Shown here in pieces: positions 11,079-22,688 of a DNA stretch of 64,000 nucleotides. The stretch is taken from contig JAYESD010000004.1 in the NCBI GenBank assembly GCA_036927565.1, positions 162,847,697-162,911,696 on the forward strand. The letters run 5' to 3'. The notes below the pieces were generated by a model that worked only from the letters and a program-made list of their open reading frames with translations, did not search any database and was not told the origin of the DNA. This DNA comes from Tuctoria greenei. Its lineage: Eukaryota; Streptophyta; Magnoliopsida; Poales; Poaceae. Both the position numbers and the translations under genes were made by a program. Each line of letters starts with the position of its first letter. Within the stretch, counting starts at the first letter, position 1.

Positions 11079-13130
11079 TTTTTTATTTTTTGAAGCACAA
11101 CTGCAAGGGAGACCTAGGCAGTGTTATATATTAAATTAAGGGGAGGTGATTACACCACAGTACAAACACCAAGGGAAAGAGTGGTTGGGAGGGGAAAGCA
11201 TGTCACTCTTGAGATAAGAGGGGGCAAAGCTTAGTCTAACAGTCCAAACCAGCTGCTCAGCACGACGAATACAAACTGAAATGACCGATACAAACTAACA
11301 CGACCAGTACAAACTGAGCAAAAAGGATTATTAGATGGCCAGCGGCCTCTACCACCCAAGCAGGCTAAAAAGCAAACCAACTAACTAAAAGGTGAGATGG
11401 CAGCTTCATGAATCATCGGATTCTGATCATTAGACAAGCACTCAACGACCACTGGATGAACCAGTTGTGCATCGATGACCCAACAGCAAGGCCACCAAGT
11501 CTTCTCATCCCTAGCAGAAGATCCCATAGCCGACATGAGATCCGACTCTTTGTCAAGATGGATGACCACTCGACGAACTTTGACTTGGTGTAGCAACGAT
11601 TGAGAAGAAGCATCCAGAGCAGCTGTAGAGAGAGATAAGGGGCAGCTACGGCAGTCACACTCTAGCTTCACAGAGCTAGTGTTGTTACATATTTCATCTT
11701 GGGCTGTTGGTGTAGGCACAAGAGATGTTGGGGGAGGCGGTGTTGCGATCGTTGAGGTTGAAGAACGGCGATGGGAAAGCGCAGAATTGCGAGATTTGCG
11801 GCCTTACCCCTTGCAGCGGAAGCAACGCGTGGCCTCCTTACACCTGGCAGCAAAGTGGCAGTGGGAGAAGCAGTTGATGTATTGGGTGATCAGATCAGTA
11901 GGGACTAATCGAGCAGCATGCCGTCGAGGGCTGCTTTTAGATTGCTTGCAACAATCGCCAGGATAGTGAGTCAGTTGACCCAGAGGCATGAGGGAGGGGG
12001 GATATTAAGAAAGGAGGGAGAGGCGACTTTGGGGGAGGCGACCTTGGAGAATATAGAGTTGGAGATAGAAGCGACAGCGATGTGGCGGAGCTGCAAGGTA
12101 GCGATGCGGCAGAGTTGGAAGGCAACAATGTGGTAGAGATGAAAGGCAGCGATGAGGAGCTAGAAGGAAGCGATGCAACAAAGCTTGGAGGTAGCGATGC
12201 GGTGGAGCTGGAAGGCAGCGATGCGACAGAGCTGGAAGGCAACGATGTAGCAGAGCTGGAAGGCAGCGATACGGCAGCACAAGTTGGAGAAGTGACTTGT
12301 GCAGCTACAAACAAGGGGGGCTGCAGCGATGGAATAGTTGTCGACTTGTATGTGGACAGCCAACCCTTGCTCATCGAAGAGAAGCTGGTGGGGGCAGTGG
12401 AAAGAGTAGGAAGGGGTGGATTTATGTTTCCACAACCGTGGAAGGAGTGAAGGGCTCCTTCAGCAGGGCAGCCAGGGTAGCATCGCTAGAGAGCAAAGAG
12501 ACCATCGGGGAAGGCGACGCCTACCATGTCCCCAAGCGCTCAGAAGTAGCAGGGTTTGACCAAGACAGGGAGGAGTGTGGTGCGGTGGATGAGGAAGGCT
12601 GAAGGGAAATTGATGGTTGAGGGGGGACAATGCCAAGAGAGGGGTAGCCTGTAGTGGCGCCTGATCTGTAGGTGCCAGATCTGGCGAAGGGGCAGCCAGA
12701 TCATGCCGGCCCGACACAGCAACAAGCGGGCAAGGTGACGGCGGAGATGGCTGGGAGAGGTGCGACACCAGTGCAAAAGTGGCCACCGATGATGCTAGAT
12801 CCTAAGGAGGGGCCACGAGATCTGGTCCTCATGACGCGGGAGCATGCAAGGAGGAGGGGGCGGAGAGGCAAACCTGGGAGGAGAGGAGAAGGAGGGGGGA
12901 AGAGAGCGGGCGAAGAGATCAACAGGAAGCCCGCAGTCGACTACCGTGTCAACCTCAGAACCGCCGCTGGGCGCACCCGAACTGGTGCATGGAATGGAGC
13001 AGAAAGGACCGGAGAAGGGCGATGATGGAAACATGGCGGAGAGGAGGGAGCCGTAGGAGAGGGAGGGAGGTACAGGGGCGTCGCCGGGTGCAGGAGTGCG
13101 CGGCCGCCCACTGTGTCGCCCTCTGCTGGG
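11079..13130 (-). mobile_element. LINE-like remnant, minus strand, with ORF1-type zinc knuckles
   Basis: On the minus strand the low-coordinate end is an A-rich tail (about 11079-11096), preceded by sequence like plant LINE 3' ends (ATTTAATATATAACACTGCC). Around 11800-11880 the minus strand encodes closely spaced Cys/His motifs ending CKEATRCFRC, resembling the paired knuckles of plant L1 ORF1 proteins. Upstream of these is a Ser/Pro-rich repeat region. No endonuclease or reverse transcriptase was seen, so ORF2 is absent. The tail is good evidence of a retroposed copy; the assignment to L1 is inference from weak motifs. Confidence 0.5.
12099..12286 (+). repeat. 24-bp tandem repeat, about eight units
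   Basis: Degenerate units of the form GCGATGCGGCAGAGCTGGAAG recur with a 24-base period. One unit is 21 bases, so all frames are preserved. On the minus strand it encodes an eight-residue Ser/Pro-rich repeat (such as ASLPSSS). On the plus strand it gives an acidic GSDAxELE repeat. The minus reading fits the LINE-like ORF1 linker. Confidence 0.75.
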
Positions 13131-13159
13131 AGCGAGCCGATTGTCTGGAGCTATTACTT

Positions 13160-14017
13160 CTTAATGCATATCACTTTAGTATTTTTGCATTCATATGCTT
13201 GGATGAAGCATTCTTTGTTTGGTTGTGGAGTCCATGTATGTGTTAGGTGTAGATGTTATTATGATCTAGTCGTAATGCCTTTATTATATTATCACATACA
13301 TCATAAACCATCACTATAGTCTAATTAGGTATTTATATGATTATGTTAATATGAGTAGTTCAGTGCATGGTCTCAACATTAGTTTCAACGATGTTTAGGT
13401 TAGTCACTGCCTTAGAATGATATTAGTATCCGGACTCTTAAGGTACTTACTTGTTATGTAAGCATTGTGCTTAGATAATTAAGTAGCGTTAGATGTCTCA
13501 TAGAGCCACAGTTTGTAGGGGTAGGCGACAGATGGTGACAACCCTCTCCATCCTTCGTAATCCCCCACGTTCAGCTACACTGCAGGCTCGTGATTGGAAT
13601 CGTCCTAATATTCTTAGGATAAACCTGTGCCTGATATGGTGGACCGCTAAGCCCTAGTACTCGTAGTTAGCATAGTAACTTGTACACTAGTTGACTATGT
13701 ATATGAATACCTAAAGCACAGTAGGAATAGCTCCTTCCCTAGCTTATCCTTCACTATGACATTCTTACCCTTTAGAGTAGATTGCTTAGTTGTGTGTCAC
13801 ACTACCCCTATTATCATCTTATCCCCTGTCCTAATAAATACTTAGTACCCCATACCTTGATCATAATAATAGTGTTTACTTTACTTCCCGCCTTCATTCG
13901 GATAAATATGATACCCTTTGTAATACTCTTGGGTGAAATGCTACAACGGTATCTTTTGTGCGCTTGCGGATCTCATCTCCTACCAGAGATGATATGTGGT
14001 GTTAAGGAATACCAACA
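13160..14017 (+). mobile_element. H1 gypsy LTR, 3' part
   Basis: It is collinear in reverse with H2 (38493-39371) and H3 (61580-62320), including the GTAGGGGTAGGCGACAG and CACACTACC stretches. It ends ACCAACA at 14017, eight bases before a primer-binding site, which fixes this as the 3' end of a 5' LTR on the plus strand. Confidence 0.75.
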
Positions 14018-14025
14018 AGAATTTT

Positions 14026-14043
14026 TGGCGCCGTTGCGGGGGA
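14026..14043 (+). other. H1 primer-binding site (tRNA-Asp type)
   Basis: TGGCGCCGTTGCGGGGG differs by one base from the complement of the plant tRNA-Asp 3' end (established knowledge). This primer type is common in Athila/Tat gypsy elements. The same site occurs in reverse in H3 at 61559-61571. Confidence 0.75.
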
Positions 14044-14665
14044 AGGCAATGGAAGTGAAGTATTGCTATCACTTATGATTAAGTTAGAGGTACTAGTGGT
14101 GATTAGACAGGATTACCCTTTCTTTGTTTTCGCCGTTGTGTGAAAACAGGGTAGTGTTTGGCTAGCCCACTCCACGCGAAAGACAAAAGAGGATGCAAGA
14201 GCTTAACTCCATTAGTACTTTAAGGCGTTCCTCAACAAAATATTCCCGTTGGGCAACATCATTGCACACAAATGAAGGATTCTGTAGCTTCCAGTAGGAG
14301 CCAAAGGCATCTATGCCCAAAGCATGGGGGAGGCTCATACAACACACCTACAACAGGTTGACTTCATCAACCCGCGATCATATCTCTGCTGAAGTTGGAG
14401 GTGACCTCTTCTCAATTGTCATGAGAAGGATAAAGATTTAATTGAGGAGAAGGTCACCATTCAAAGGGGTGGATACACAAATGGTTCAGTTCCGTTAGCA
14501 TGGCATGCACACCAATGACAAGGTGGACTTGCTAGCCACGGAACTGAACCTCATATTGAAAGATCAAGAAGCTAAAGCCAATTTAGAGGTGTTTGGATGA
14601 TACAAACCATGGATATTAACATGTTTTGTGAAAATTCATTTCACAATGGGATCCTTGGATATTAA
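14044..14665 (+). mobile_element. H1 leader (5' noncoding internal region)
   Basis: This is noncoding sequence after the primer site, expected to lead to gag, but cut off by gypsy element D3 at 14666. No credible ORF was seen. Confidence 0.45.
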
Positions 14666-15222
14666 TGTGACACCCGGTTCCGAGAATGAACCAAGTGTGA
14701 CGCATATGTGTGCCCAAGATGCTCATCACATACACGAGTGCATCACAAACGATATTAGATAATAACTATGTTTGAATAATAAATAGTACCTTATTACAAT
14801 ATCCAAATAGTTTCAAATCACAAGTTCTAATAATGTTGCAGCAGAAAAATTAAGCACTAGTAGACTCCATCTCCACAGGCATTTGATAGTAACACACACG
14901 CCTAGTACTCCTCGTAATCCTTTGGATACTCCAAATTATCTCTTGTTACTGAATTAATGTGGGAATACCAAGAGTGAGCACATGTCATACTCAGCAAGTG
15001 CGGAAAAATATGACATGTAGCTTAACAAGGTCGATAATAATGGTTTATTGCGGAAAAGTACATTTCATATATAAAAAAAGAAAAATGCGACATATGATTA
15101 CTATGTGAGGTCAAATCCCATAATAACCCAAATGCCATCAGTACCATATCCAATACCATCCATTTGACATAATTCACCATAATCATCCACAGTTATCCAT
15201 AACCATCCATATCCAACTCATC
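14666..15222 (-). mobile_element. D3 gypsy 3' LTR, terminal part
   Basis: It starts TGTGACACCCGGTTCC on the plus strand, the reverse complement of the terminal GGGTGTCACA end of the D LTR. It aligns closely with the D3 5' LTR (47918 onward) until about 15222. There homology switches abruptly to element C spacer. The middle of this LTR is missing, and its other end lies at 34833-35431. Confidence 0.8.
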
Positions 15223-15860
15223 AACAACATTTGTGAACATTTGTGAAGAAGTTTCTATCAATAGAACCAAAAGAATTGAATTTCAAGGGTTTTGGGGTTA
15301 GATCAAGAATACCTCCGATGAAATGTGGATGAAGAATCCGCCTCCGATGCTTGGGGAATAGTTCCCTAGCACCCTTAGGGCTTCAATCCACTGATTGGAG
15401 TCGAGATTTGTTGGTGAGAATCGAAAATCGCCATTTGGGGGACGGTTTTCGTGCGGTTTTGGAGAAAGAGGGTTTGAGTAGAAATCGAGAGGTTGTGGAC
15501 TCCCTGGGGAGGTTAAGTCCCCAAGGGCCGGACTAGTCCCATCAGGGACCCGAACTTGTATTGCCAACAGACTGGGTTCGGACTACCCTGAGCCACCGGA
15601 CTAGTCCGGTCACATGGCGGACTAGTCCGGTCCTAAGGCTGAAAACTCCTATATATTGAGTTTTTAGTGGAGATTTAACCCTTTTGGACTAGATTTCACA
15701 AAAGATCTTTGTAAACATTGTCAATAAGTAGTCAACAATCAAACTATGACCATGTTTCACAAGGATTCAATAATTTCAAAATAATTTGCAGAAAATTGAG
15801 GAGGATGAGTTTTTTGCAAGCATGTGTGAATTTTGAGTATGACAATCAGATGTGCTAGAT
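15223..15860 (-). mobile_element. Element C spacer downstream of pol, truncated
   Basis: This is noncoding DNA between the C pol stop and a deletion junction. It is collinear with the C' spacer (40320-41050) and holds several CGGACTAGTCCGG palindromes near 15520-15640. The third ORF and the 3' LTR expected further along are absent, so this copy has lost its 3' end together with part of the host D3 LTR. Confidence 0.75.
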
Positions 15861-18800
15861 TCAAGCCACATTTCGAGAATCCAAGATATTAAGCTCACTC
15901 CTTAGTTCTCAAAATCTTTTCTCATCTAAGGGTTTGGTAAATATATCGGCCAATTGTTTATCGATTCTCACATGTGAAATTGCAATGTCTCCTTTGATGG
16001 AGTGATCCCTCAAGAAATGGTGTTGAATATCGATGTGTTTGGTCCTTGAGTGTTCAACTGGATTGTGGGCTATTTTGATGGCACTCTAATTGTCATATAG
16101 GAGGGGAATATGGTGCAAGTTTATGCCATGGTCCCTAAGAGTTTGTAGAAGTTGTGCACAACAACTTTCGGCAGCAACATACTCCGCTTCAGCTGTGGAA
16201 AGAGCAATGGTGTTTTGTTTCTTTGAGGACCAAGACACTAGAGATCTACCAAGGAATTGGCAAGTTCCCGATGTACTCTTTCTATCAACTTTGCACCCCG
16301 CATAGTCCGCATCGGAATATCCAATGAGGTTAAACTTAGAGCCTTTGAGGTACCTAAATCCTAGGCCTGGTGTGTGAACCAAATATCTAAGAATTCTCTT
16401 AACGCCAGTCAAATGACACACCATAGGCGCAGCTTGAAATCTAGCACACATACACACACTAAGCATGATATCGGGCCTATATGCACATAAGTAAAGCAAT
16501 GAACCTATCATGGAATGATATACCTTTTGGACCAAACTTGGACCAACTTCATTGAGATCGAGATGCCCATTGGTTTCCATAGGAGTGTTGATTGGTTTGG
16601 CATTGTCCATGTCAAACTTATTGAGTATATCTTGTGTGTACTTGGTTTGACTAATGAACGTGTCTTCCTTGAGTTGCTTCACTTGAAAACCTAGGATGAA
16701 CTTCAACTCCCCCATCATGGACATCTCAAATCATTCCGTCATTATCTTAGAAAACTCATCACAAAATACTTTGTTAGTAGAACCAAATATAATGTCATCG
16801 ACATATATATGGCAAACAAACAAATCATCATTGAAGTGCTTAGTGAATAAAGTGTAATCCGCCTTCCCAATTTTGAAACCATTTTGAGTTAGAAAATCTC
16901 TAAGGCACTCATACCAAGGTCTGGGAGCTTGTTTGAGTTCATAGAGAGCCTTACGCAATTTGTACACATGGTTTGGGAATTCTTCATCTTCAAATATGGG
17001 GGGTTGCTCCACATACACCTCTTCCTTGATTGGACCATTGAGGAATGCACTCTTGACGTCCATTTGATATAGCTTAAAATCATGGTGAGTAGCAAAGGAA
17101 AGTAATATACGAATTGAGTTCAAGCCTTGCTACGGGAGCAAAGGTTTCTTTAAAATCCAAACCTTCGACTTATGAATACCCTTTGGCCACAAGTCATGCG
17201 TTGTTCCTTGTAACCACCCCGTGCTCATCTTGTTTGTTGCAGAACACCCATTTGGTGCCCACAACATTCACATTAGGCCTCTTCACAAGCTCCCATACTT
17301 GATTTCTTTCAAAGTTGTTGAGCTCTTCTTGCATGGCCATCACCCAATCTGGATCTCGTAGTGCTTCTTCAACATTGTGGGGCTCCAAGGAAGAAACAAA
17401 AGAGTAATGTTCACATATGTTTGCAACACGAGATCGAGTAGTTATCCCCTTGCAGATGTATCCAAGTATATTGTCAACGGGATGGTCCCGTTGGACGCTT
17501 TGATGCACTCTTGGGTGAGGTGCTTGAGGTCTTGTGTCATCATCTTGGTCTTCCTCATCCTCATTGTCTCCCCCTTGATTTATTCCTCTATTTTCATCTT
17601 CTTGGAGCGCATCTTGGGGGACTTGATCTTGATCATTTGAGGAGGAGCTTGCTTGATGTGCAGGATGATCACTTGAGTGTTGTGGTTATTCTTTTGGTCG
17701 AATATCTCCAAGCGCCATCCTTCCTATCACCACTTGTGGAGATTCCTCTTGATCTAACACATGATGATCAACTTGCTCCACTTGGGAGCCATTAGTCTCA
17801 TCAAACACTACGTCAATTCCGGAGAATTTGTTAAAGACACGATAGGCGTAAGTGTTTGAGTCATAACCAAGCAAGAAACCTTCATCGGACCTAGAAGCGA
17901 ACTTGAAAGTCCTAGGCTTCTTGTTTAGAATGTAGCATTTTCTCCCGAAAACACGAAAGTAGGAAATTTTTGGCTTGTTACAGGTTAGGAGCTCATAAGA
18001 CGTCTTCTTAAGTATGCGGTGAAGATACAACCGGTTTATGGCATGGCAAGCGGTGTTGACCGCTTCCACCCAAAATCGGTCTGACATCTTGTACTCATCA
18101 ATGGTTCTTGACATCTCAATTAAGGTCCTATTCTTCCGCTCGGCCAACCAATTTTGTCAAGGGGAGTGAGGGGACGAGAACTCATGCTTGATGCCTTCCT
18201 CATCCAAAAATTCTTCAACTTGAGTGTTCTTGAATTCGGTGCCGTTGTCACTCCTTATGGTCTTGATACTTAAGGAGAACTCATTTTGAGCTCTCTTCAA
18301 GTACCTCTTGAGGACACCTTGAGTCTCACTCTTATCATGCAAAAAGAATACCCAAGTGAAACGTGAAAAATCATCAACAATAACAAGACCATATTTGTTA
18401 CCGCCAAAACTTATGTAGGCAATTGGACCGAAGAGATCCATGTGTAGATGCTCTAATGGTCTTGATGTTGTCATAATGTTCTTGGATGGATGTGGTGATC
18501 CAACTTGTTTTGCGGCTTGGCATGCGCTACATGGTCTATCCTTTTCAAACACAACATTCTTTAAACCATAGATGTGCTCTCCCTTAAGGAGTTTTTGCAA
18601 ATTCCTCATCCCAACATGGGCTAGCCTTCTATGCCACAGCCATCCCATGTTAGTCTTTGCAATTAAGCATGTATCAATTTGGGCTTTATCCGCAGAGAAA
18701 TCCACAAGATAGAGCTTTCCCTTGAGTACACCCTTAAAGGCAGTGGAGCCATTACTTCTCCTTTTGACGGTCACACTCTCATTAGTGAATAAAAAATTAT

Positions 18801-19060
18801 AATCTTTGTCACATAGTTGTGATATGGACAAGAGATTATAATCAAGTGAATCAACATGTAAAACATTTGAAGGAGTGTGATTAGGGGATATAGCATTTTT
18901 ATCGGTGTCGAGGATTTTCCCTTGGCTATTGTCCCCAAAATAGATTCTTTCACTTGGATCTTCATTTAGCTCAGACTCCACAAACATCTTCCTCTCTCCG
19001 GTCATGTGATTAGTGCACCCTCTATCGAGAACCCATTTGGTTCCACCGGAGGAGTATGCC
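15861..19060 (-). pseudogene. Element C pol (Sirevirus-like copia), broken
   Basis: The minus strand encodes, in order, protease, pre-integrase finger, integrase, reverse transcriptase and RNase H. The open pieces are 18157-19005, 17686-18147, 17194-17508, 16731-17123 and 16086-16724, separated by stops and frameshifts. The protease active site reads DRG instead of DSG (about 19030). Integrase keeps HMDLFGP and RSDNGTEF, but the region before ERKN is damaged. RT keeps YVDD (about 16795). RNase H keeps SDADYAG. The reading stops at 15861 after LDSRNVA. It is close to element B pol throughout. Confidence 0.93.
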
Positions 19061-19093
19061 TACAAGAAAGATTTAAGCCTTTTATTTAGGAAC

Positions 19094-21073
19094 CTAAGCC
19101 GTTTTGGGTCCTTTGATGTTAGTCAAGAGGCACTTGGGCACCCACACACAAGGTTTGGGACTCTTGCGGTGTGGCCCAACATACCTAGCATAGGCCTTTC
19201 CAAACTTGTTCCTCAATAAAACATATGATGCATCAAAATCATGAAACAATGGATGAGTTTCTTTCTTAGGCATTTTGGGTGAAGTAGAATTGTTCTTACC
19301 TTTATTGTTGTATGAGCCTCCTTTGACAAGAACAATCAAGTTTTTGCCATTCTTGGGAGTTTTCGCGTTTCGCCTCATCTCCCTAGAATAACCAAGACCA
19401 TCCTTGACAAGGGGATGTCTTGTGTTGGTATATGCACTACGTGCATATGCCACCTTCCCCTTGTCAAATATGCCACCCTCTGGTGCATGATTGGTTTGTT
19501 CCAACTTAAGCTCATCTTTAATCTTTATGATCAAGTTTGAGCATTGACAAGGTTGAGATGCTTCAGATTTAACATTTGTGGAAGATGAGCTTGTAGAGGA
19601 AGAAGGTGCATTGACCTTGAGAGACTTCACTTGTGTCTCAAGGATCTTGTTAGCTTGTGTCAAACTAACAAGTTCATCCTTGAGCACAATTGTAGTGTTC
19701 TCAAGTTTTGAGCAAGTTTCGTTGCTCAAGGCGAGATCACGCTCAAGTTCCTTGCTTCTTTCTCTTTCAAGCTCCAAGAGCTCCTCAACCTCTTGACACC
19801 CCTCCTTTTGTTGGATGAGCATGTCCTCTTGACGGTTGATGAGCTCTTCCTTCTCAAATATTTTCCCCGTCAACAATCTCTATCTTTTTAGAGTACTTTT
19901 ACTCATGTTCTTAAGCATATGTTAATTTTCACTACTACTATCAAAATCATAATGAGAAGAAATTGAAGAAGAGGATTTGGATTTAACCTTCTTTATTCCC
20001 TCATTGGCCATGAGACATGTTGGCCTTGAAGTCTCCAATTTTGGGAAGAGCTTGTTCTCCGTAGTTGTCTTCTTCATAGAAAATGGTTGCTATCTTCTCT
20101 TCTTCATTGGAGGAGGATTCCTCATTTGAATCCCACTCCTTTCCAAGGTGGGCATGTCCGGATTGCTTCTTCTTCTTGAAGTACTTCTTCTCCTTGGACT
20201 TGCCCTCCTTCTTCTTCTTGTTTCCTTCATGTGGACAATCCACAATGAAGTGTCCATACTCCCCACAATTGTAGCAAGCCCTCTTGGATCTTGTCTTGGG
20301 CTTGTCTTTGCTCTTTCTTTCATTTTGGTAGCTCCCCCTCCTTCTTCTAAACATCCTCTTAAAGTTGTTGATAAAGAGAGCCTCTTCCTCATCAGTATTG
20401 GGACTCTCTTCATCACTCTCATCCTTTTCTTGTGGTCTTGAGGATGTTTCCTTGAATGTGACATCCCTTTTCTTGGAGGAGGAAAGTTTTTGTAGGTCAT
20501 TGTAGAACATAGCTTCTTGTTCCATCATCTAATGGTTGATAATTCTTCCGAGCACTTCTTGGGGAGTCATCCTATGAAACCCCGGACTTTCACGAATTAG
20601 TGAGCAAAGAGTGACATTTCGAGGCATGAATGCTCGAATCATCCTCTTTACCACCTCATAGTCGGTCCATCTTGTGCTTCCATAAGACCGACTCTTATTG
20701 ATGAGAGTCTTGAGGCGGTCGTACATGTCTTGGGGGGACTCACCATCCATGATGGTAAACCTCCCAAGCTCTCCTTCGATCATCTCGATCTTCGCCTCCC
20801 TAATGACGTGCTTGCCTTCATGCGCCGTCTTGAGGGTATCCCATATCTCCTTGGCAACCTCTAACCCTTCAATGCGGTTGAAGTCCTCTCGAGTCAATGA
20901 GGAGGTAATCACTCCAATGGCTTGAGCACTGCAACGGAGAAGAATGGCTTGTTTTGAAGTGATGTCTTCCTCATTCTTCGGAAGATGGACACCTATCATA
21001 ACAATTTGCCACAAGCTAGGGTTTAAGGATATGAGGTGCATCTTCATATTATGCTTCCACATAGAGTAATCAT
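19094..21073 (-). pseudogene. Element C gag, C-terminal three quarters
   Basis: Three minus-strand pieces make up this part of gag: 20529-21062 (copia gag core with MKMHLISLNPSLW), 20001-20528 (zinc knuckle CYNCGEYGHFIVDC) and 19094-19876 (long coiled coil, then the conserved VWVPK tail). The N-terminus lies on the other side of element B at 32902-33194. The short Ser-Thr-Ser-Pro site at about 19280 corresponds to where B carries its TSPV repeats. In-frame damage lies between 19876 and 20001. Confidence 0.9.
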
Positions 21074-21334
21074 TGAAAGTGCATCTAGGACTCCCTTGTG
21101 GGTTTTGGATGATTTATGACAAGCAATTGGGATCCTAATCCTTTTGTTGAGATGAATGCAGGCAAATGATGAAAAATGAGCAAAATGCCAAAAAGAAGGG
21201 AAATGAGAAGCAAAGTGAATTTGAGCTCAAGAAGAAGAAAATAGTATATTATTATGTAGAGAGTGTGTTAAGGAAACACACCCAAGAGCTCATTCACTTT
21301 CAAGCACACACATACAATGCACAAAGTTATACAG

Positions 21335-21825
21335 GACCGAACTAGTCCGATATCAGCCGGACTAGTCCGATATCACATTCTGCACTAGATCGGACAAGTC
21401 CGGTCTCCACCGGACTAGTCCGATATCTTTCTGATCCACCTCGGACTAGTCCTCTCCAATGCAGACTAGTTCTTAACACAATGCACAAGTCACACAAAAT
21501 CGGACAAGTACGTTGTGACCCGGACTAGTCCGATATTCATTCTGATCCACTTCGGACAAGTCCGGTGTCTACACGGACTAGTCCGATATACACACTGATC
21601 TAAATCGGACAAGTCCTCCAAGTGCGGACTTGTCATCCCAAACACTTAGGGTTTCATATGTCCGGACAAGTCCGATGGAAATCGGACTAGTCCGAAGATT
21701 TCCAGTAGCGAAATCAGACAAGTCCGTTTTCAACCGGACTAGTCCGATAGTCCTGGACACTTAGGGTTTGCTAGACACAGCACTCCGGACTAGTCCGGTG
21801 ACCATCACGGACTAGTCCGATCTTT
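21335..21825 (+). repeat. Palindrome array CGGACTAGTCCG in B 5' LTR
   Basis: There are roughly twenty units in about 490 bases. The core is the perfect palindrome CGGACTAGTCCG, often extended to CCGGACTAGTCCGG. Variants CGGACAAGTCCG and CGGACTTGTC break only the central symmetry. Spacing is irregular (about 10-40 bases), and many units are followed by ATATC. The array ends about 30 bases before the TATA box. Sirevirus LTRs are known to carry palindromic motifs in their upstream region (recalled from the literature, not checked here). Confidence 0.95.
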
Positions 21826-21857
21826 CTGAACCCTAACGGTCACTTTTAGAAACCCCA

Positions 21858-21865
21858 TATAAATA
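21858..21865 (+). promoter_or_regulatory. TATA box of B 5' LTR
   Basis: TATAAATA is followed by GAGGTGCACG. The identical context occurs in the 3' LTR (32122) and a close one in element G (55537), each directly after the palindrome array, supporting it as the core promoter. Confidence 0.75.
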
Positions 21866-22638
21866 GAGGTGCACGACCCACTTTCACCCTCTCTTGAACT
21901 CTAGCACCGTCACACCTCCCAAGAGACTCAAAAACCATCTCTCTCCATGAAATTAAGTGCAAAATCAATCAATCCATTGAAGATCACTTCTAGATCATTG
22001 GAGAGACACTTGGCACACATCTTTGAGCTCTTGGTTTGATTCTCTAACACACTCTTACGTTTCAATTTGTAATTTTCGAGTGTGTTATTGGTGTCATTGT
22101 GAGTTGTAATCAAGGGAGCTCTCAACGTGTGAGAACACCCCTTCAACTTGGTTATTTACCCTTTGTGATTAGTGGAAGAGGATTGGCCTTCGTGGCGATC
22201 CGACGAGGAAAGGGTTGGAGAAGACCCGGTCCTTTTGTGGGCTCCTCAACGTGGACGTAGGTTGCCTTCGTGGTAGCCGAACCACGGGATAAATCGTGTG
22301 TCTTGTCCTTTTTGTGTTCTTCATCTAACTTGATCAACTTAATCTAGGGTTTGATTCACTTTGTTCAATCTAAGTCTAATTGTTGATCAAGAGTTTTAAC
22401 TTCAATAGAATCTGACATACTACTATTAAATTGAGATTCAAGTTTATATTTCCGCTGCAAACATTAACGAATCAATCAAATTTTCTGAACTTGATCAACC
22501 TAGCCCGTGAAAACCGGACTAGTCCGCACATTACCGGACTAGTCCGATATCTCTGGTATTGAGCTTGTTGTTGAGTGTTACAGGAACCGAGAAAAATCAA
22601 AAAGGCCTATTCACCCCCCCTCTAGGCCTACATTCAAT

Positions 22639-22650
22639 TGGTATCAGAGC
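22639..22650 (+). other. B primer-binding site (tRNA-iMet)
   Basis: TGGTATCAGAGC is the exact complement of the plant initiator tRNA-Met 3' end including CCA (established knowledge). It lies two bases after the LTR end. Confidence 0.93.
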
Positions 22651-22688
22651 AGGTTCTTCAAGAAAGAGTGCAACCACTCGAAGAGATC

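Larger units (their letters stand above)
21074..22636 (+). mobile_element. Element B 5' LTR
   Basis: It starts TGAAAGTGC and ends CTACATTCA, three bases before the primer-binding site. Order inside: AT-rich leader, palindrome array (21335-21825), TATA box (21858), then a GC-balanced R/U5 part. Two further palindromes lie near 22515-22545, and a C-run before CTCTAGGCC ends it. Confidence 0.93.

Noticed and set aside
12672..13060. Overlapping Arg/Gly and Pro/Ser-rich frames on both strands
   Set aside because: Compositional artefacts of a GC-rich stretch; no motif, and the antisense frames mirror each other.
15298..15567. 89-codon open frame near the end of element C
   Set aside because: It lies in the noncoding pol-ORF3 spacer, is not conserved in C' (40320-41050), and includes palindrome units.
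21335..21825. CRISPR-like array
   Set aside because: Repeats are short, palindromic and irregularly spaced, and sit inside LTRs of eukaryotic retrotransposons with no cas genes.
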